NCBI RefSeq assembly: GCF_001424645.1
Contig: NZ_LMQR01000001.1
Location: 2,864,621 to 2,928,620 of the forward strand
Length of the DNA: 64,000 nt
Source: Frigoribacterium sp. Leaf415
GTDB taxonomy: Bacteria > Actinomycetota > Actinomycetes > Actinomycetales > Microbacteriaceae
Direction: 5' to 3'
Shown here: piece after piece, positions 50,898-58,982 of the stretch
Position numbering within the stretch: the first letter of the stretch is position 1
Layout of the letters: every line of letters begins with the position of its first letter
The notes under the pieces: model-generated
The model's database searches: none
What the model saw: only the letters and a program-made list of their open reading frames with translations
Told to the model about the DNA's origin: nothing
Made by a program: the position numbers and the translations under genes

Positions 50898-52547
50898 CTA
50901 CCCGAGGCGGCCGGTGAGGCGGCCGTGGAACGCCTCGCTGCGGTCGTCCAGCCCGACGAACGTCGCCGTCACGCCGTGCGCCCGGAACTTCTCGTCGACC
51001 GAGTCGAGGGCCGCGACGCTCGACGCGTCCCACACCTGGGCGCGGGACAGGTCGACGGTGACGGCCTCGGGGTCGTCTCCGTAGGAGAAGTGCTCGACGA
51101 GGTCGTTGCTGCTGCCGAAGAAGAGGGGGCCGATGACGTCGTACCGCACCGTCTCGGGGGCCGGGGCAGACCCGGCGACCGCACCCGCGCCTCCTGCGTA
51201 AGAGACGTTCGAGACGTCCGAGGCGTCCGACGTCTCGCCGAGGGCGCCGGTGCCGGTGCCGGTGCCTGCCACGGCGCCCGGCGTCACGTGCCGCTCGACC
51301 GTGATCACGTGGGCCACCCGACGCGCGAACAGCACCATCGCGAGCAGCACGCCGACCGCGACGCCGAGGGCGAGGTTGTTCGTGGCGACGACCACGGCCA
51401 CCGTGACCACCATGACGAGTGTCTCGGGCACCGGCATGCGCCGCAGGGTCGACGGCTTCAGCGAGTGCCAGTCGACCGTGGTGATCGCGACGATCATCAT
51501 GACGGCGGCCAGCGCCACCATCGGGATCGCCGACATCACGGCGCTCAGCCCGGTGACGAGCAGCAGCAGGAAGAGCCCGGCCGCGATCGTCGAGACCCGG
51601 GTGCGGGCCCGTCCGATCTTCACGTTGACGACCGTCTGACCGATCATGGCGCAGCCGGCGATGCCGCCGTAGAAGCCGGCCGCGATGTTCGCGACGCCGA
51701 GCGCCCAGGACTCCTTGCCCTTGTGCGACGGGGTCTCGGTGAGGTCGTCGACGAGCTTGGCGGTCAGCAGGGTCTCCATCAGGCCGACGAAGGCGACGCT
51801 GAGGGCGGTGGGCCAGATGATCTGCAGCGTCTCGAGCGTGAACGGGGCGAGCCACGGGGTCAGGCCGGGCAGGCCGCCGCCCATCGGTCCCTCGTCGCCG
51901 ACGGTGTGCACGTCGAGGCGGGCGGCCACGGCGATGACCGTCACGACGACGATGGCGACCAGCGGCGCCGGCACGGCCTTCGTCACCTTCGGCAACAGCA
52001 CGACGATCGCGATGGTCAGGGCGAACAGCGGGTACACGACCCACGGCTGGTCGATGATGTGCGGCACCTGCGCCACGAAGATCAGCACGCCGAGCGCGTT
52101 GACGAAGCCGATCATGACCGAGCGGGGGATGAACCGCATCAGCCGGGCGAGACCGGCGAGCCCGAAGGCGAGCTGCACGAGCCCGGCCAGGACGACCGTC
52201 GGCAGCACGTAGTCGGTGCCGTGCTCGCGCACCAGCGGCGCGATCACGAGGGCGACCGACCCGGCGGCAGCGGTGACCATCGCCGGCCGGCCGCCGAGCA
52301 CCGACATGACGAGCGCCAGCACGATCGACGCGACGAGGCTGACCATCGGGTCGACCCCGGCGATCACCGAGAACGAGATGACCTCGGGCACGAGGGCGAG
52401 CGTCGTGACGACGCCGGCCAGGGCCTCGCGGGTCAGGAGGCGCGGGTCGCGCAACACGGACAGCACCGTGTCGGCGGGGCGGGCGGGGCGGACCGACCGC
52501 GCGGCGGGTTCAGGGCGCGCGCGGTCGGAGTCGGGGGCAGTGGTCAC
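50898..52547 (-). CDS. SulP-family anion transporter with STAS domain
   Basis: A 549-residue transporter with about twelve helices (1-415) showing EALAGVVTTLALVPEVISFSVIAGVDP, the SulP signature region near the N-terminus, then a STAS domain (about 455-545; VIGPLFFGSSNDLVEHF, VTVDLSRAQVWDASSVAALDSV). It may carry sulfate, bicarbonate or a dicarboxylate. The link between the parts is a Gly/Thr/Ser-rich run that includes a motif copy (51186-51194, read as AGGAG); another motif copy encodes DPRLL near the N-terminus. The GTG start follows GGAG. It is divergent from a MerR gene. Confidence 0.88.
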   Translation of the reverse strand: MTTAPDSDRARPEPAARSVRPARPADTVLSVLRDPRLLTREALAGVVTTLALVPEVISFSVIAGVDPMVSLVASIVLALVMSVLGGRPAMVTAAAGSVALVIAPLVREHGTDYVLPTVVLAGLVQLAFGLAGLARLMRFIPRSVMIGFVNALGVLIFVAQVPHIIDQPWVVYPLFALTIAIVVLLPKVTKAVPAPLVAIVVVTVIAVAARLDVHTVGDEGPMGGGLPGLTPWLAPFTLETLQIIWPTALSVAFVGLMETLLTAKLVDDLTETPSHKGKESWALGVANIAAGFYGGIAGCAMIGQTVVNVKIGRARTRVSTIAAGLFLLLLVTGLSAVMSAIPMVALAAVMMIVAITTVDWHSLKPSTLRRMPVPETLVMVVTVAVVVATNNLALGVAVGVLLAMVLFARRVAHVITVERHVTPGAVAGTGTGTGALGETSDASDVSNVSYAGGAGAVAGSAPAPETVRYDVIGPLFFGSSNDLVEHFSYGDDPEAVTVDLSRAQVWDASSVAALDSVDEKFRAHGVTATFVGLDDRSEAFHGRLTGRLG

Positions 52548-52610
52548 GGGGGACTCCTGGGGGTGTGCGGAAGAATGGGGGAGTCGGCGACACTGCCGTA
52601 CGATGCAACC

Positions 52611-52630
52611 CTACCCTTACGTGAGGGTAG
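52611..52630. promoter_or_regulatory. MerR-type operator
   Basis: CTACCCTTACGTGAGGGTAG is a near-perfect 20-bp dyad immediately before the MerR gene. TAGAGA (52628-52633) could be the -10 box and GAGGG within the dyad the ribosome binding site. MerR proteins bind such dyads between -35 and -10. It is about 65 bases from the divergent SulP start. Confidence 0.65.
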
Positions 52631-52632
52631 AG

Positions 52633-53154
52633 ATGAAACGAGACCCCATGCCCGACGAGACCGCCACGATGCAGATCGGCGAGCTCGCCGACCGCACCGA
52701 GATGTCGCTGCGCACGATCCGCCACTACGACGAGGTCGGTCTGCTGACGCCGTCGGGCCGGAGCGAGGGCGGGTTCCGGCTCTACACCCACGACGACTAT
52801 CTGCGGCTCATGGTGATCCGGCGCATGAAGCCGCTGGGGTTCAGCCTCGACGAGATGGCCGAGCTGCTGCGGGTCGTCGACGCGCTCGACCGCGGGGCGG
52901 GCAACGCGGCCGGGGCGGGTGACGCGGCCGGGGCGGGTGACGCGGCCGGGGCGGGTGACGCGGCCGGGGCGGGTGACGACGCCGGGCCGGCGGGCGAGGC
53001 CGGAGCGGGCGACGAGGGTGACGGGCGCGACCAGGCGACCCGCGCCTCCTTGGCGGCGTTCGTCGACGAGACCGTCGAGCGTCGCGCGAAGCTCGAGCGT
53101 CAGCTCGCGATGGCCGACGAGTTCCTCGAGCTGCTGCGCGCCCGCCTGCGCTGA
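52633..53154 (+). CDS. MerR-family regulator with repeat linker
   Basis: A 173-residue regulator with the MerR winged helix (about 13-82: MQIGELADRTEMSLRTIRHYDEVGLLTPSGRSEGGFRLYTHDDYLRLMVIRRMKPLGFSLDEM) and a C-terminal helical effector region without metal-binding cysteines. Between them lies a Gly-Ala-Asp run (about 88-120) encoded by four 18-bp tandem repeats (52902-52980) and a motif copy (53041-53049). The ATG at 52633 is chosen because GAGGG precedes it; 52648 and 52669 are alternatives. It is divergent from the SulP gene and probably regulates it. The ligand is unknown. Confidence 0.82.
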   Translation: MKRDPMPDETATMQIGELADRTEMSLRTIRHYDEVGLLTPSGRSEGGFRLYTHDDYLRLMVIRRMKPLGFSLDEMAELLRVVDALDRGAGNAAGAGDAAGAGDAAGAGDAAGAGDDAGPAGEAGAGDEGDGRDQATRASLAAFVDETVERRAKLERQLAMADEFLELLRARLR

Positions 53155-53164
53155 GCGCCGCGGG

Positions 53165-54235
53165 TCAGTCGCGCGCCCACTCGGGGCGGCGGTCGACGAG
53201 CATCTCGGCGTACGACGGGTACCACTCGCCGGCCGGGGGTCCGTCGTTGCAGGTGCCGTCGCTGATGCCCGGCGTCTTGACCCAGAGCAGGGCGTCGAGG
53301 CGGCCGTCGTCGGACACCACGCGAGGGTCTTGGCCGAGGCCGACGTCCTCCGGGTTGCACCAGGTCCCCTTCCAGCCGCGGCCGTTGCGTGACACGTCGA
53401 TCACGTAGCGGCTGCCGCCCGTCATCGCGGCGACCTCCTCGGCGTAGGGCTGTTCGTCGCCCACGGGGTAGAAGCCCGCGACGTTGGTGAAGAAGCCCCG
53501 GGCCTGGTCGATGCCCGCCGCCTCCAGCCGCTCCGCCATCACCTCGGGCTGCACCCAGTGCGAGTTGCCGCCGTCGAGGTAGGCGGGCACGCCGGCCGCC
53601 GCGAAGTCGGCGACGGCCTGCCTCAGCAACGGGAGGCGCGTGTCGGCCACCTGCGGGCACCGGCTCAGCATGCCGAGCGAGTCGGGCTCGACGATGACGA
53701 CGGCCCGGTGCCCGGCGAGGGTGGCCGCGACGGTCGCGTTCCAGGCGGGATAGCGCTCGACGGACAGGCCGCCGGCCGAGTAGTTGCCGCAGTCCCGGTC
53801 GGGGATCGCGTACGTGACGAACACCGGCGTCGCACCCTGCTCCTCGGCGGCGGCGAGGTAGTCGGTGATGACCTTCACGAGCTGCGCGTCGTCGTAGCCG
53901 TCGCCGATCCACATCGCGACGGGACGCTCGGCGATCAGGGCCGCGGCCCGGGCGGCGTCCGTCTCGCCGTCGGCGCTCAGCGTCGCCTCGGCCCGCACCG
54001 CCAGCGAGTTCGGTTCGAGCGCGATGCCGCCGTGGAAGACCGTGCCGGACGGAGCCGTGCGGATCGTCTCGGGCGTCACCCGGGTCGCCTGCGACGTCGG
54101 GGTCGGACTCGGCGTGGCCGACCCGTCGGTCGGCGTCGGACGGGTGGTGTCACCCGACGAGCACGCGGTCAGCAGGACGACGGTGGCCGCGGCGAGCAGG
54201 CCGAGGGTGGTCCGGGCCGGTCGGGACGATGCCAT
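53165..54235 (-). CDS. Glycoside hydrolase family 6 lipoprotein
   Basis: A 356-residue putative endoglucanase or cellobiohydrolase anchored as a lipoprotein (LLTAC, Cys25), with a Thr/Pro/Ser linker to about residue 60 and a GH6 domain. Key residues are visible: YAIPDRDCGNYSAGG with acid Asp148, AVVIVEPDSLGML with Asp185, NSHWVQP, GFFTNVAGFYP and a C-terminal LLWVKTPGISDGTC. It should act on beta-1,4-glucan at the cell surface. It may serve plant-derived cellulose or a cell-wall glucan; neither can be decided here. The ATG follows GAGAGGCGC. Confidence 0.88.
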   Translation of the reverse strand: MASSRPARTTLGLLAAATVVLLTACSSGDTTRPTPTDGSATPSPTPTSQATRVTPETIRTAPSGTVFHGGIALEPNSLAVRAEATLSADGETDAARAAALIAERPVAMWIGDGYDDAQLVKVITDYLAAAEEQGATPVFVTYAIPDRDCGNYSAGGLSVERYPAWNATVAATLAGHRAVVIVEPDSLGMLSRCPQVADTRLPLLRQAVADFAAAGVPAYLDGGNSHWVQPEVMAERLEAAGIDQARGFFTNVAGFYPVGDEQPYAEEVAAMTGGSRYVIDVSRNGRGWKGTWCNPEDVGLGQDPRVVSDDGRLDALLWVKTPGISDGTCNDGPPAGEWYPSYAEMLVDRRPEWARD

Positions 54236-54582
54236 CTGCGCCTCTCTCGGCGCAAGCGGGGATGCTGCCCCGACGGTGGTGGAAGGGACCAGTCGACCAC
54301 GGATGCGGCGGCGGGCACAGGGGCCGAAAGGGGGACACGGCCGTACCTCGCGGGCGCCGGGATCGCCGCCGGGACCGGCGCCCGGGTCGCCGCCGCGTCG
54401 ACGTCTCCTCCCCACGGCGTCGACCACCCCGAGGAGGCGCGGTGCCGCGTGACCGCGCCGGTTCCGACCCGGCCCACTCGGTAGTGTGGGTGGTCCGCGA
54501 GGCCCGAGCGCGGACGCCCCTGCACCACGGCGCACCCCCGGCCTCACCGGACGGGTCGTGCGCACCAGACAGACAGAGAGTC
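54236..54582 (+). promoter_or_regulatory. Divergent gap with candidate promoter for the M23 gene
   Basis: This 347-bp gap between divergent GH6 and M23 genes holds a motif core (54433-54441) and a good -10 hexamer TAGTGT (54482-54487) facing the M23 gene, about 95 bases before its ATG. No convincing -35 box is present at 16-18 bases, so the promoter is tentative. I see no riboswitch-like structure. Confidence 0.35.
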
Positions 54583-55893
54583 ATGCACCACTCGGTCCGC
54601 CCCGTTCCCTCCTCGCTCCGCCCCGTTCCCTCCTCCGGTCAGCTCCGTCGCACGCCGGTCGTCGCCGGCCTCCTCACGCTGGCCCTGCTGGCAGCGCTCC
54701 TCCTCCCCGAGCGGGCGACCGCGGCCGCCCCGACCTGGCAGGCCGTCCTCGCCGCTCGCGACGACGAGTCGGCCAAGAAGAAGGCCCTCGCCGACCTGCA
54801 GACCGCGCTCGAGGCCGCGTCGGCCCGTGCCGACGCCGCCCGCACCGCGGCCGACGAGGCCGGTCGCGTGCTGGGCGAGGCCCAGGCGGCCGTTGACGAG
54901 GCCACGGCCCGGCACGAGCAGCTCGAGACGCGTCGGGCCGAGGCCCGCGAGACCGCCGACTCCGCACGTCAGGTCGTCGGCCAGGCCGCCGCGTTGATGG
55001 CCCGCCCCGGCAGCGGGGGCATGGTGGGCGACCTCCTCGCGGCCGGCGACGGCGCGCAAGAGGTGCTCAAGGGGCTGAGCCTGTCGAGCAAGCTCGGCGA
55101 GAACATCGGGCGGCTCCGCGAACGGGCCCAGGCCGCCGACAATCTCGCGACCTCGTTGGCCGACCAGGCCGCCGTGGCACTCGCCGAGCGCGACCGGCTC
55201 GCGGCCGACGCCCAGACCGCGCTCGACGACGCGGCCGCGGCCAGCGTGACGGCCGAGGCCGACCTGGCCGCCGTCGACGACGAGAAGGCCACCCTCGCCG
55301 CGCAGGTCGCCCTGCTCGAAGACGACCGCATGACGCTCGAGCAGGCCTACGCCCAGGCGCAGGCGGCCGCTGCGGCCGCCGCCTCCGCGGCAGCCCGCCC
55401 CGCCCCGGCCGCGGGTGGCGGCACGGGTCCCGTGGCACCCGGCACGGGCGGCCCGGGACCGGGCGTCACGGTGCCCGACCCGGGCACCGGGTGGGTCACG
55501 GCCATCCGCTCGTACAGCTCGTACCAGCCCTACGGCTACCGCGTCCACCCGATCACGGGCGAGTACAAGTTGCACGCGGGCGCCGACTTCGGTGCGGCCT
55601 GCGGCACGCCGATCTACTCGGTCTCGGCCGGTCGCGTCAGCTACGCGGGGCCGTCGAGCGGCTACGGCAACCTGATCGTCGTCGATCACGGCGGCGGTGT
55701 CAGCAGCGCCTACGCCCACATGGAGCGCAACGGCATCTACGTCTCGGTCGGCCAGCAGGTCCAGGCCGGCCAGAACATCGCCGGGGTCGGCACCTCGGGC
55801 GGCTCGACCGGCTGCCACCTGCACCTCGAGGTGCGGCAGGGTGGGGTCGCGACCGACCCCGTGGCCTTCCTCGCGACGAAGGGCGTGCGCTGA
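54583..55893 (+). CDS. Secreted M23 metallopeptidase with coiled coils
   Basis: A 436-residue exported protein with a signal segment (VVAGLLTLALLAALLL ... ATAAA, to about residue 48), two long coiled coils (50-125 and 180-275), a Gly/Pro linker, and a C-terminal LytM/M23 domain. The zinc residues are in KLHAGADFG (H...D) and GCHLHLEV (HxH), all intact, so it is likely an active peptidoglycan endopeptidase and not an EnvC-type activator, though the coiled-coil plan resembles EnvC/RipA-partner proteins that serve cell division. The ATG at 54583 follows AGAGAG. Confidence 0.88.
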   Translation: MHHSVRPVPSSLRPVPSSGQLRRTPVVAGLLTLALLAALLLPERATAAAPTWQAVLAARDDESAKKKALADLQTALEAASARADAARTAADEAGRVLGEAQAAVDEATARHEQLETRRAEARETADSARQVVGQAAALMARPGSGGMVGDLLAAGDGAQEVLKGLSLSSKLGENIGRLRERAQAADNLATSLADQAAVALAERDRLAADAQTALDDAAAASVTAEADLAAVDDEKATLAAQVALLEDDRMTLEQAYAQAQAAAAAAASAAARPAPAAGGGTGPVAPGTGGPGPGVTVPDPGTGWVTAIRSYSSYQPYGYRVHPITGEYKLHAGADFGAACGTPIYSVSAGRVSYAGPSSGYGNLIVVDHGGGVSSAYAHMERNGIYVSVGQQVQAGQNIAGVGTSGGSTGCHLHLEVRQGGVATDPVAFLATKGVR

Positions 55894-55920
55894 CGACTGT
55901 CGGGCGTCGGCTGCCGTGAG

Positions 55921-55980
55921 GCGGGCGTGTTCGGCGGTTCCGGGCGTCCGCATCCGACCGTCTCCGCCGAACTCGCCCGC
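55921..55980. repeat. Palindrome, family D (copy 3)
   Basis: GCGGGCGTGTTCGGCGG and CCGCCGAACTCGCCCGC with an inner GGGCGTC. It fills the gap between convergent genes, as the other D copies do. Confidence 0.75.
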
Positions 55981-55989
55981 CGTCGCGCG

Positions 55990-56922
55990 CTAGTCGGACG
56001 CGCCCGCCAGGTCGTCGTGCACCTGGATCGAGGCGGCTTCGGCCCGGATCTCGTCGACCACGGTGCGGACGGCCGGGCGGGCCGCGCGGTCGGGTCGCAT
56101 CAGCGCCTCGAGGTGCCGCCCGGCCCGCACGTTCTCGAGCGTCGCCAGGTGGAACCGGCCGGGCGCCCGCGAGGCCGACGTGTGGCGGGGCACGAGTGCC
56201 ACCCCGTGCCCGGCGGCGACGAGGTTCTCGATCAGCGGCAGGTGCACCGTGCGGTGGACGACCTCGGGCGCGACGCCCGACTGCAGGGCCATCGACACCA
56301 GCACGCGGTCGATCGGGTAGCCCTCGGGCACCCCGATCCACGGCTCGCGGATGACGTCGTCGACGGCCACGCGTCCGCGGTCGGCCAGGCGGTGACCGAG
56401 GGGCAGGGCGACCTCGAGCGGTTCGCGCAGCAACGACACGACGGTCGTCGACCCCCGGCCCGGCGGCAGCACGCCGTCCGAACGGTGGGCGAGCACCACG
56501 TCGAAGTCGGCCGTCAGCGGGGCGAACTCGTCCTCCGAGACGTCCCGGTCGGCCACGTCGAGCTCGACGCCCGGGTGCGACCTCATGCGGTGCAACAGCC
56601 CGGGCAGCAACAGTTCGGCCGCCGAGGCGAACATCGACACCCGCACCACGCCGCCCGTGCCTCCGCGGACGGCGTCGAACGCCGCCTCGGCCTCGGCCAC
56701 CGCGGTCGCGACCCCGACCGACGCCCGGGCCAGCGCGTGGCCCTCGTCGGTCAGCACGACGCCCCGGCCGGCGCGACTGACGAGCTCGACCCCGAGCTGG
56801 CGCTGGAGCGTCTTCAGCTGCTGCGACACGGCGCTGGGCGAGCGGTGGGTGGCGGCCGCGACGGCGGTGACGCTGCCGCGGTCGGCGAGTTCCCGCAGCA
56901 GGTCGAGATGGGACAGGTCCAT
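55990..56922 (-). CDS. LysR-family regulator
   Basis: A 310-residue regulator with the N-terminal LysR winged helix (MDLSHLDLLRELADRGSVTAVAAATHRSPSAVSQQLKTLQRQLGVELVSRAGRGVVLTDEG) and a periplasmic-binding-type effector domain (from about 92: VRVSMFASAAELLLPGLL). It is divergent from an EamA-type exporter with only 71 bp between, the usual arrangement of a LysR protein and its target. The inducer is unknown; amino-acid or metabolite export is typical of this pairing. Confidence 0.87.
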   Translation of the reverse strand: MDLSHLDLLRELADRGSVTAVAAATHRSPSAVSQQLKTLQRQLGVELVSRAGRGVVLTDEGHALARASVGVATAVAEAEAAFDAVRGGTGGVVRVSMFASAAELLLPGLLHRMRSHPGVELDVADRDVSEDEFAPLTADFDVVLAHRSDGVLPPGRGSTTVVSLLREPLEVALPLGHRLADRGRVAVDDVIREPWIGVPEGYPIDRVLVSMALQSGVAPEVVHRTVHLPLIENLVAAGHGVALVPRHTSASRAPGRFHLATLENVRAGRHLEALMRPDRAARPAVRTVVDEIRAEAASIQVHDDLAGASD

Positions 56923-56993
56923 GAAGGCAGCCTACAAAGTGCACGCGGCGATCTGCGCTGGTCCTGAACGGTCCGGCACGCCACGATGGAGAC

Positions 56994-57944
56994 GTGACCG
57001 TCCGTGACCGCCTCCTCGCCCTCGTCGTCGCCGTCTGCTGGGGCATCAACTTCCCCGTGACGGCGATCGCCCTCGAGCACTTCCCGCCGTTCCTGCTCGT
57101 GGCGCTGCGCTTCACGTTGCTCGCGGTGCCGACCGTGCTGCTGGTGCCGCGTCCGGCGATCCCGTGGTCGCGCCTCCTGCTCGTGGGGGCCACCCTCGGC
57201 ATGCTGCAGTTCGCCTTCCTCTACCTCGGCATCGCGGCGGGCATGCCCTCGGGTCTCGCCTCGCTCGTGTTACAGGCGTCGGCGCCGTTCACGGTCGTGA
57301 TCGCCGGCTTCTGGCTCCGGGAACGCATCACCCGTCGGCAGGCGATCGGCATCGGCATCGCCGTCGTGGGGCTCGTCGTCATCGCGGGGCACCGGTCGCA
57401 GGTCGCGGCGCTGCTGCCCGTCGTGCTGACGCTGTGCGGTGCGCTCGGCTGGGCGATCGGCAACGTGGCCGTGCGACGGGCCGCCCCACCGAACCCGATG
57501 CACCTGACGCTGTGGATGTCGATCGTCGCGCCGGTGCCGATGCTCGCCCTGTCGTTCGTCGTCGAGGGCCCCGAGCGCATCGGTGAGAGCCTCGGCACGG
57601 TCTTCACGCTCGAGGCGCTGCCGTCGGTGCTCTGCCTGCTCTACCTCGTGCTGATCGCCTCGGTCGTGGGCTACGGCATCTGGACGCGCCTGCTCTCGGT
57701 CTACCCCTCGGCCACCGTCGCACCGTTCTCGATGCTCGTGCCCGTGGTCGGCGTGCTGGCCTCGTGGCTGGCGTTCGGCGAGGTGCCCGACCTGGTCGAG
57801 CTCGTCGCCGGCGTCGCGGTGGTCGGCGGTGTGCTCTACGCCAGCCGCGTGCCGAGGGCCCGCGCCGGCGACGGCGACCCCGAGGAGGCGCGGGTCGCCC
57901 CGCCCGCACCGGCCCCCGTCCCCGAGGCCACCCCTCCCCGCTGA
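56994..57944 (+). CDS. EamA-family (DMT) exporter
   Basis: A 316-residue ten-helix transporter made of two EamA repeats (AVCWGINFPVTAIALEHFPP at the start; LCGALGWAIGNVAVRRAAP for the second), similar to RhtA/YdcZ-type amino-acid and metabolite exporters. The GTG at 56994 begins MTVRDRLLALVVAVCWG as usual. The last 25 residues are a hydrophilic tail that starts where a motif copy (57884-57892) is read as EEARVA and continues Pro/Ala-rich, so the motif appears to have been added at the C-terminus. It is probably controlled by the divergent LysR protein. Confidence 0.85.
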   Translation: MTVRDRLLALVVAVCWGINFPVTAIALEHFPPFLLVALRFTLLAVPTVLLVPRPAIPWSRLLLVGATLGMLQFAFLYLGIAAGMPSGLASLVLQASAPFTVVIAGFWLRERITRRQAIGIGIAVVGLVVIAGHRSQVAALLPVVLTLCGALGWAIGNVAVRRAAPPNPMHLTLWMSIVAPVPMLALSFVVEGPERIGESLGTVFTLEALPSVLCLLYLVLIASVVGYGIWTRLLSVYPSATVAPFSMLVPVVGVLASWLAFGEVPDLVELVAGVAVVGGVLYASRVPRARAGDGDPEEARVAPPAPAPVPEATPPR

Positions 57945-58260
57945 CTCGACCCGCCCCTCCTGCCCCGCCCCGCCGCTCCTGCCCCGCCCCTCCTGCCCGG
58001 CTGGGGGTCGAGATGTCACGACTTGCCGCTCACGTTCGAACGTGAGCGGCAAGTCGTGACATCTCGACCAGTGGGAACACCTCGGCGCAGGCTGGGCGGC
58101 AGGCGGACCGGTCAGTCGTACCCCGAAACGCTTCACCACGCGTACCCCGGCAGCTGTCGGAGGGCGCAGGTCGTCCCGGTAACGTGTGCAGCGGTCGACG
58201 GGGGACGGCCGTGCGGTGCCTCGCAGGGCGCCGTGTCGACCCGCAGGAGAGACCCACCCG
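57945..58260. other. Gap with decayed motif repeats and a 64-bp palindrome
   Basis: This 316-bp gap has a run of CTCCTGCCCCGCCC-type repeats (57957-58000), the perfect palindrome at 58006-58069, then about 190 bp in front of the TetR gene with GCAGGAGAG as ribosome binding site (58241-58249) and TAACGT (58180-58185) as a possible -10 box. Confidence 0.6.
58006..58069. repeat. Palindrome, family A (copy 4), perfect over 64 bp
   Basis: Every base from 58006 to 58037 pairs with 58038 to 58069 with no spacer; the centre is TTCGAA and the arms contain GAGATGTCACGACTTGCCGC. It is the best-preserved member of family A. Confidence 0.92.
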
Positions 58261-58938
58261 ATGCCCCAGCAGAAACGCGCCCAGGCGACCCGCGCCGCCA
58301 TCATCCGAGGGGCCGCCGTCGTCTTCGACGAGCACGGCTACAGCGACGCCTCGCTCGACCTCGTCGCCGAGACCGCCAAGGTGACCAAGGGTGCGCTCTA
58401 TTTCCACTTCCGCTCGAAGGCCGACCTCGCGAACGCGGTCATCGCCGAGCAGCACGCCCTCTCGCGGGCCTACGCCGACCAGGTGTCCGAGACCGCGGGC
58501 AGCGGTGCCGAGGCGCTCATGCTCTCGTGCGCGTCGCTCGCGACGCAGCTGACCACCGAGGTGCTCGTGACGGCGGGCATCCGCCTGACCACCCAGTCGC
58601 CGAGCCGCGAGCTCCGGGTCGAGCACCCGTACCTCGACTGGCAGGCCCAGATCTCGGGACTCGTCGAGCGGGCGGTCGCCGACGGGGACTTCCGTGCCGA
58701 CACCGACGTCGAGAGCGTCGCCCGGTTCGTCGTCGGGTCGTACGCCGGCGTGCACATCGTGTCGCAGGCACTGACCGGCCGCGCCGACCTCTTCGACCGG
58801 CTGCGCGACATGTGGGCGTTCGTGCTGCCCACCGTCGTGGCCCCCGGGCACGAAGGCCTGACCAGCTCGTTGCCCCCGCTGATCAGGCCGTCGGTCGTGC
58901 CCCCGTCCCTCGACGTGTCCTCTGTGCATCCAGATTAG
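58261..58938 (+). CDS. TetR-family regulator of ScbR/gamma-butyrolactone-receptor type
   Basis: A 225-residue regulator whose N-terminal helix-turn-helix (SDASLDLVAETAKVTKGALYFHFRSKADLANAVIAEQHAL) has the GALYFHF signature of ScbR/BarA-type receptors, followed by a helical ligand domain. In Streptomyces these bind gamma-butyrolactone signals and AREs; there is no AfsA-type synthase in this window, so it may be an orphan receptor. The ATG follows GCAGGAGAG. A sequence like an ARE overlaps its stop codon, but in a region between convergent genes. Confidence 0.8.
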   Translation: MPQQKRAQATRAAIIRGAAVVFDEHGYSDASLDLVAETAKVTKGALYFHFRSKADLANAVIAEQHALSRAYADQVSETAGSGAEALMLSCASLATQLTTEVLVTAGIRLTTQSPSRELRVEHPYLDWQAQISGLVERAVADGDFRADTDVESVARFVVGSYAGVHIVSQALTGRADLFDRLRDMWAFVLPTVVAPGHEGLTSSLPPLIRPSVVPPSLDVSSVHPD

Positions 58939-58977
58939 ATACTGGCCGACCGGTTTTCCAGTCCCCTCAAGGAGGGG
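58937..58977. terminator. Hairpins between convergent genes, one ARE-like
   Basis: ACTGG (58941-58945) pairs with CCAGT (58958-58962), then CCCCTC (58963-58968) pairs with GAGGGG (58972-58977). The first hairpin contains AGATAC ... CGGTTTTCC, which resembles autoregulatory elements bound by ScbR-type proteins, with one base of extra spacing. Termination is the more conservative reading. Confidence 0.5.
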
Positions 58978-58982
58978 GCCGG

